Assembly (NCBI GenBank): GCA_027029065.1
Contig: JALVGO010000266.1
Span: 1-7,377 of the forward strand
Source: Sulfurovum sp.
Lineage (GTDB): Bacteria > Campylobacterota > Campylobacteria > Campylobacterales > Sulfurovaceae
Length of the DNA: 7,377 nucleotides
Direction of reading: 5' to 3'
Positions within the stretch are counted from its first letter, which is position 1; each line of letters opens with the position of its first letter. Below the pieces are notes generated by a model. It was not told where the DNA came from, ran no database searches, and saw nothing but the letters and a program-made list of their open reading frames with translations. The translations under genes and the position numbers were made by a program. Below are positions 6,320-7,377 of this stretch, piece by piece.

Positions 6320-6409
6320 TTGGAAGCGATAAAACGGTATAATATCAACCAATAAACATAAAGATTGAGACCAATTCTTGGTCGAAACAGGTGTTAAAAT
6401 TGCTTCCAA
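6320..6409. repeat. Spaced inverted repeat around the transposase promoter and start
   Basis: TTGGAAGC (6320-6327) and GCTTCCAA (6402-6409) are perfect reverse complements, one ahead of the -10 box and one just inside the coding region. A second, tight hairpin, GACCAA/TTGGTC (6369-6374 and 6378-6383, loop TTC), ends seven bases before the GTG. A transcript entering from outside would contain both long arms and could hide the start codon, while one made from the internal promoter lacks the left arm. The palindromes are seen; the regulatory role is inference. Confidence 0.45.
6338..6343 (+). promoter_or_regulatory. Putative -10 box for the transposase
   Basis: A perfect TATAAT lies 47 bases ahead of the transposase GTG at 6391. 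The hexamer at -35 distance (GCACTT, 6315-6320) is poor. Transcription would start near 6350. Confidence 0.5.
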
Positions 6410-7303
6410 GATCCTCTACCTCCAACCAACCAAACCTCTTTCATTCACAGCTGCGGGATATGCTTGATAGCAACGATCCGCTCATTGCCCTTACAGATAC
6501 CATAAACTGGGAAACATTCAATGAAGCCTTCGCCAAATACTACAGTGATGAAGGCAGACCTGCAAAGCCGATACGCCTGATGGTCGGACTGCTGATACTC
6601 AAACAACTCGAAAACCTCAGTGATGAAAGTATTGTATTGCAATGGAAACGCAATCCCTACTACCAGTACTTCTGCGGTATGCAAGAGTATGTTCCGGCTC
6701 TTCCGTGTGATGCTACAGAGTTGGTAAAGTTCCGTAAACGCATAGGCAAAGAGGGCGTAGAGCAGATCTTTGCGATGAGTGTCGGTCTGCACGGTAAAGA
6801 TGCTGAAGAAAAACAGGTCATCATTGATACCACTGTTCAGGAGAAAAATATCACTTACCCAACTGACGGCAAACTGGCTATCAAGATGATACACCATTTG
6901 CATAATATTGCCAAAGAAGAAAAGATACAACTGCGCCGCACCTATGTTAAAGAGATCAAAGGGCACCGTATCTCTCTACGATTCTTCCGTCATCCCAAAA
7001 AGATCAAAAAAGCCAAATCCGCTATGAAGAGACTAAAAACTATCACAGGTATCCTCATAAGAGACCTTGGCAGAAATATGAATGAAGCACAGCTTGAGAA
7101 ATACAAAGAGACATTCGAACTCTTTCTCAAAGTCTCCGACCAAAAGCCTTGTGCTTGCACTCTCTGTGAGAAAAAGATTCCAACAAGATCTATTCCTTCA
7201 TGAACAACACATCTACGCGATTGCCAAGGGCAAAGACCATAAGAAGTATGAGTACGGCACCAAAGCCTCCGTCGTCATGACACAAAAGGGGCATAGGAGG
7301 TGA
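6391..7303 (+). pseudogene. IS5-family transposase, frameshifted and truncated
   Basis: The first frame runs from GTG 6391 to TGA 7203 (270 residues). It has the DUF772-type N-terminal region, with RLMVGLLILKQLENLSDES at 62-80, RNPYYQYFCG at 87-96 and VKFRKRIGKEGVE at 112-124. The first catalytic Asp of the DDE core is D146 in VIIDTTVQ. RHPKKIKKAK at 200-209 is also typical. After about 7170 the expected sequence changes frame twice: DSNKIYS is read from 7176 in a second frame and LHEQHIYAIAKGKDHKKYE from 7196 in a third, which stops at 7303. Each step equals the loss of one base, one in the A-run 7171-7175 and one near 7194-7197. Homology ends after MTQKG, so the second Asp and the Glu of the active site are missing. 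GTG is the only reasonable start in the frame, with a weak ribosome binding site. Confidence 0.85.
7295..7303 (+). promoter_or_regulatory. Strong ribosome binding site at the mobile-element junction
   Basis: AGGAGGTGA is a near-perfect anti-Shine-Dalgarno match with GGAGG five bases before ATG 7306. It overlaps the stop of the third transposase frame (7301-7303). It implies that a real gene once began, or begins, at 7306. Confidence 0.6.
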
Positions 7304-7305
7304 CA

Positions 7306-7377
7306 ATGATAATCCAATATAAAGATGTTGAAAATCTACAAGCAAGGCTACTCTCAGCATAGCATTGTTAAAGTGTT
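7306..7377 (+). pseudogene. Start of an HTH-type, possibly IS21 IstA-like, gene with frameshift
   Basis: ATG 7306, behind a strong ribosome binding site, reads MIIQYKDV and then hits TAG at 7360-7362 after 18 residues. From 7331 a different frame reads KIYKQGYSQHSIVKV and stays open to the window edge. Joined, the two give a sequence like the N-terminal helix-turn-helix of IS21-family IstA transposases (pattern: YK-hydrophobic-L-x5-G-x-SQ-x2-I). A two-base loss after 7329 would explain the break. An independent start at ATG 7325 in the open frame is possible but has only a weak ribosome binding site. With about 23 residues visible, the family call is tentative; an unrelated small ORF cannot be excluded. 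Confidence 0.35.

Larger units (their letters stand above)
6266..7303 (+). mobile_element. Degenerate IS5-family insertion sequence, 3' end missing
   Basis: The region consists of a 125-base leader and a broken transposase gene. The left end must lie between the permease stop (6265) and the promoter near 6338. An end near 6280, beginning around CATTCCTGAAAAAC, is possible, but no matching right-hand terminal repeat exists in the window, so the boundary is a guess. The coding homology stops near 7290, before the later catalytic residues, and a different reading frame begins at 7306. The element is therefore truncated or interrupted and probably cannot move by itself. Confidence 0.7.

Noticed and set aside
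7165..7203. Programmed -1 frameshift producing a full-length transposase
   Set aside because: G AAA AAG could slip once, but homology needs a second shift about 20 bases later with no slippery site, and the 3' catalytic part is absent, so decay is the simpler reading.

Overview
The window reads as a chromosomal stretch from a Campylobacterota (epsilonproteobacterial) genome, probably a marine or vent relative of Sulfurovum or Sulfurimonas rather than Campylobacter itself. This is inferred from protein character and gene order: clpA next to aat, and rplY-pth-LptF/G permease, are both arrangements known in Campylobacter jejuni, while pilT is absent there. No species can be named from the sequence alone. 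All supported genes lie on the + strand.

Positions 1-789 hold the 3' end of clpA, cut by the window edge. A 219-base gap (790-1008) follows, filled with structure: a 118-base imperfect inverted-repeat element, a perfect hairpin, and four tandem copies of a heptamer just ahead of the aat ribosome binding site. Then aat, tal and pilT (1009-3883) are packed with an 11-base overlap and a 15-base gap, so they probably share a transcript. ClpA and Aat belong to one pathway: Aat adds Leu or Phe to protein N-termini and ClpAP degrades such proteins through the adaptor ClpS. Transaldolase (pentose phosphate pathway) and PilT (type IV pilus retraction motor) appear to be passengers of the same operon.

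The 177-base gap 3884-4060 carries two near-identical 41-base direct repeats exactly 80 bases apart. Each contains a palindrome, and the first includes the pilT stop codon. A clear TATAAT promoter and ribosome binding site then lead into a second operon: rplY (L25/Ctc), pth (peptidyl-tRNA hydrolase) and an LptF/LptG-type lipopolysaccharide-export permease (4061-6265). The first two serve translation and the third the outer membrane.

From about 6266 to the end the window is mobile DNA. An IS5-like transposase gene (from 6391) is broken by two apparent single-base losses near 7171-7197 and loses its 3' third, including the later catalytic residues. It runs into a strong ribosome binding site and the start of a short helix-turn-helix-like reading frame (from 7306) that resembles the N-terminus of IS21-family IstA and is itself frameshifted. 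This suggests nested or rearranged insertion sequences. No new multi-gene system is evident. The points most worth a second look are the intergenic repeat elements and the decayed insertion-sequence junction.
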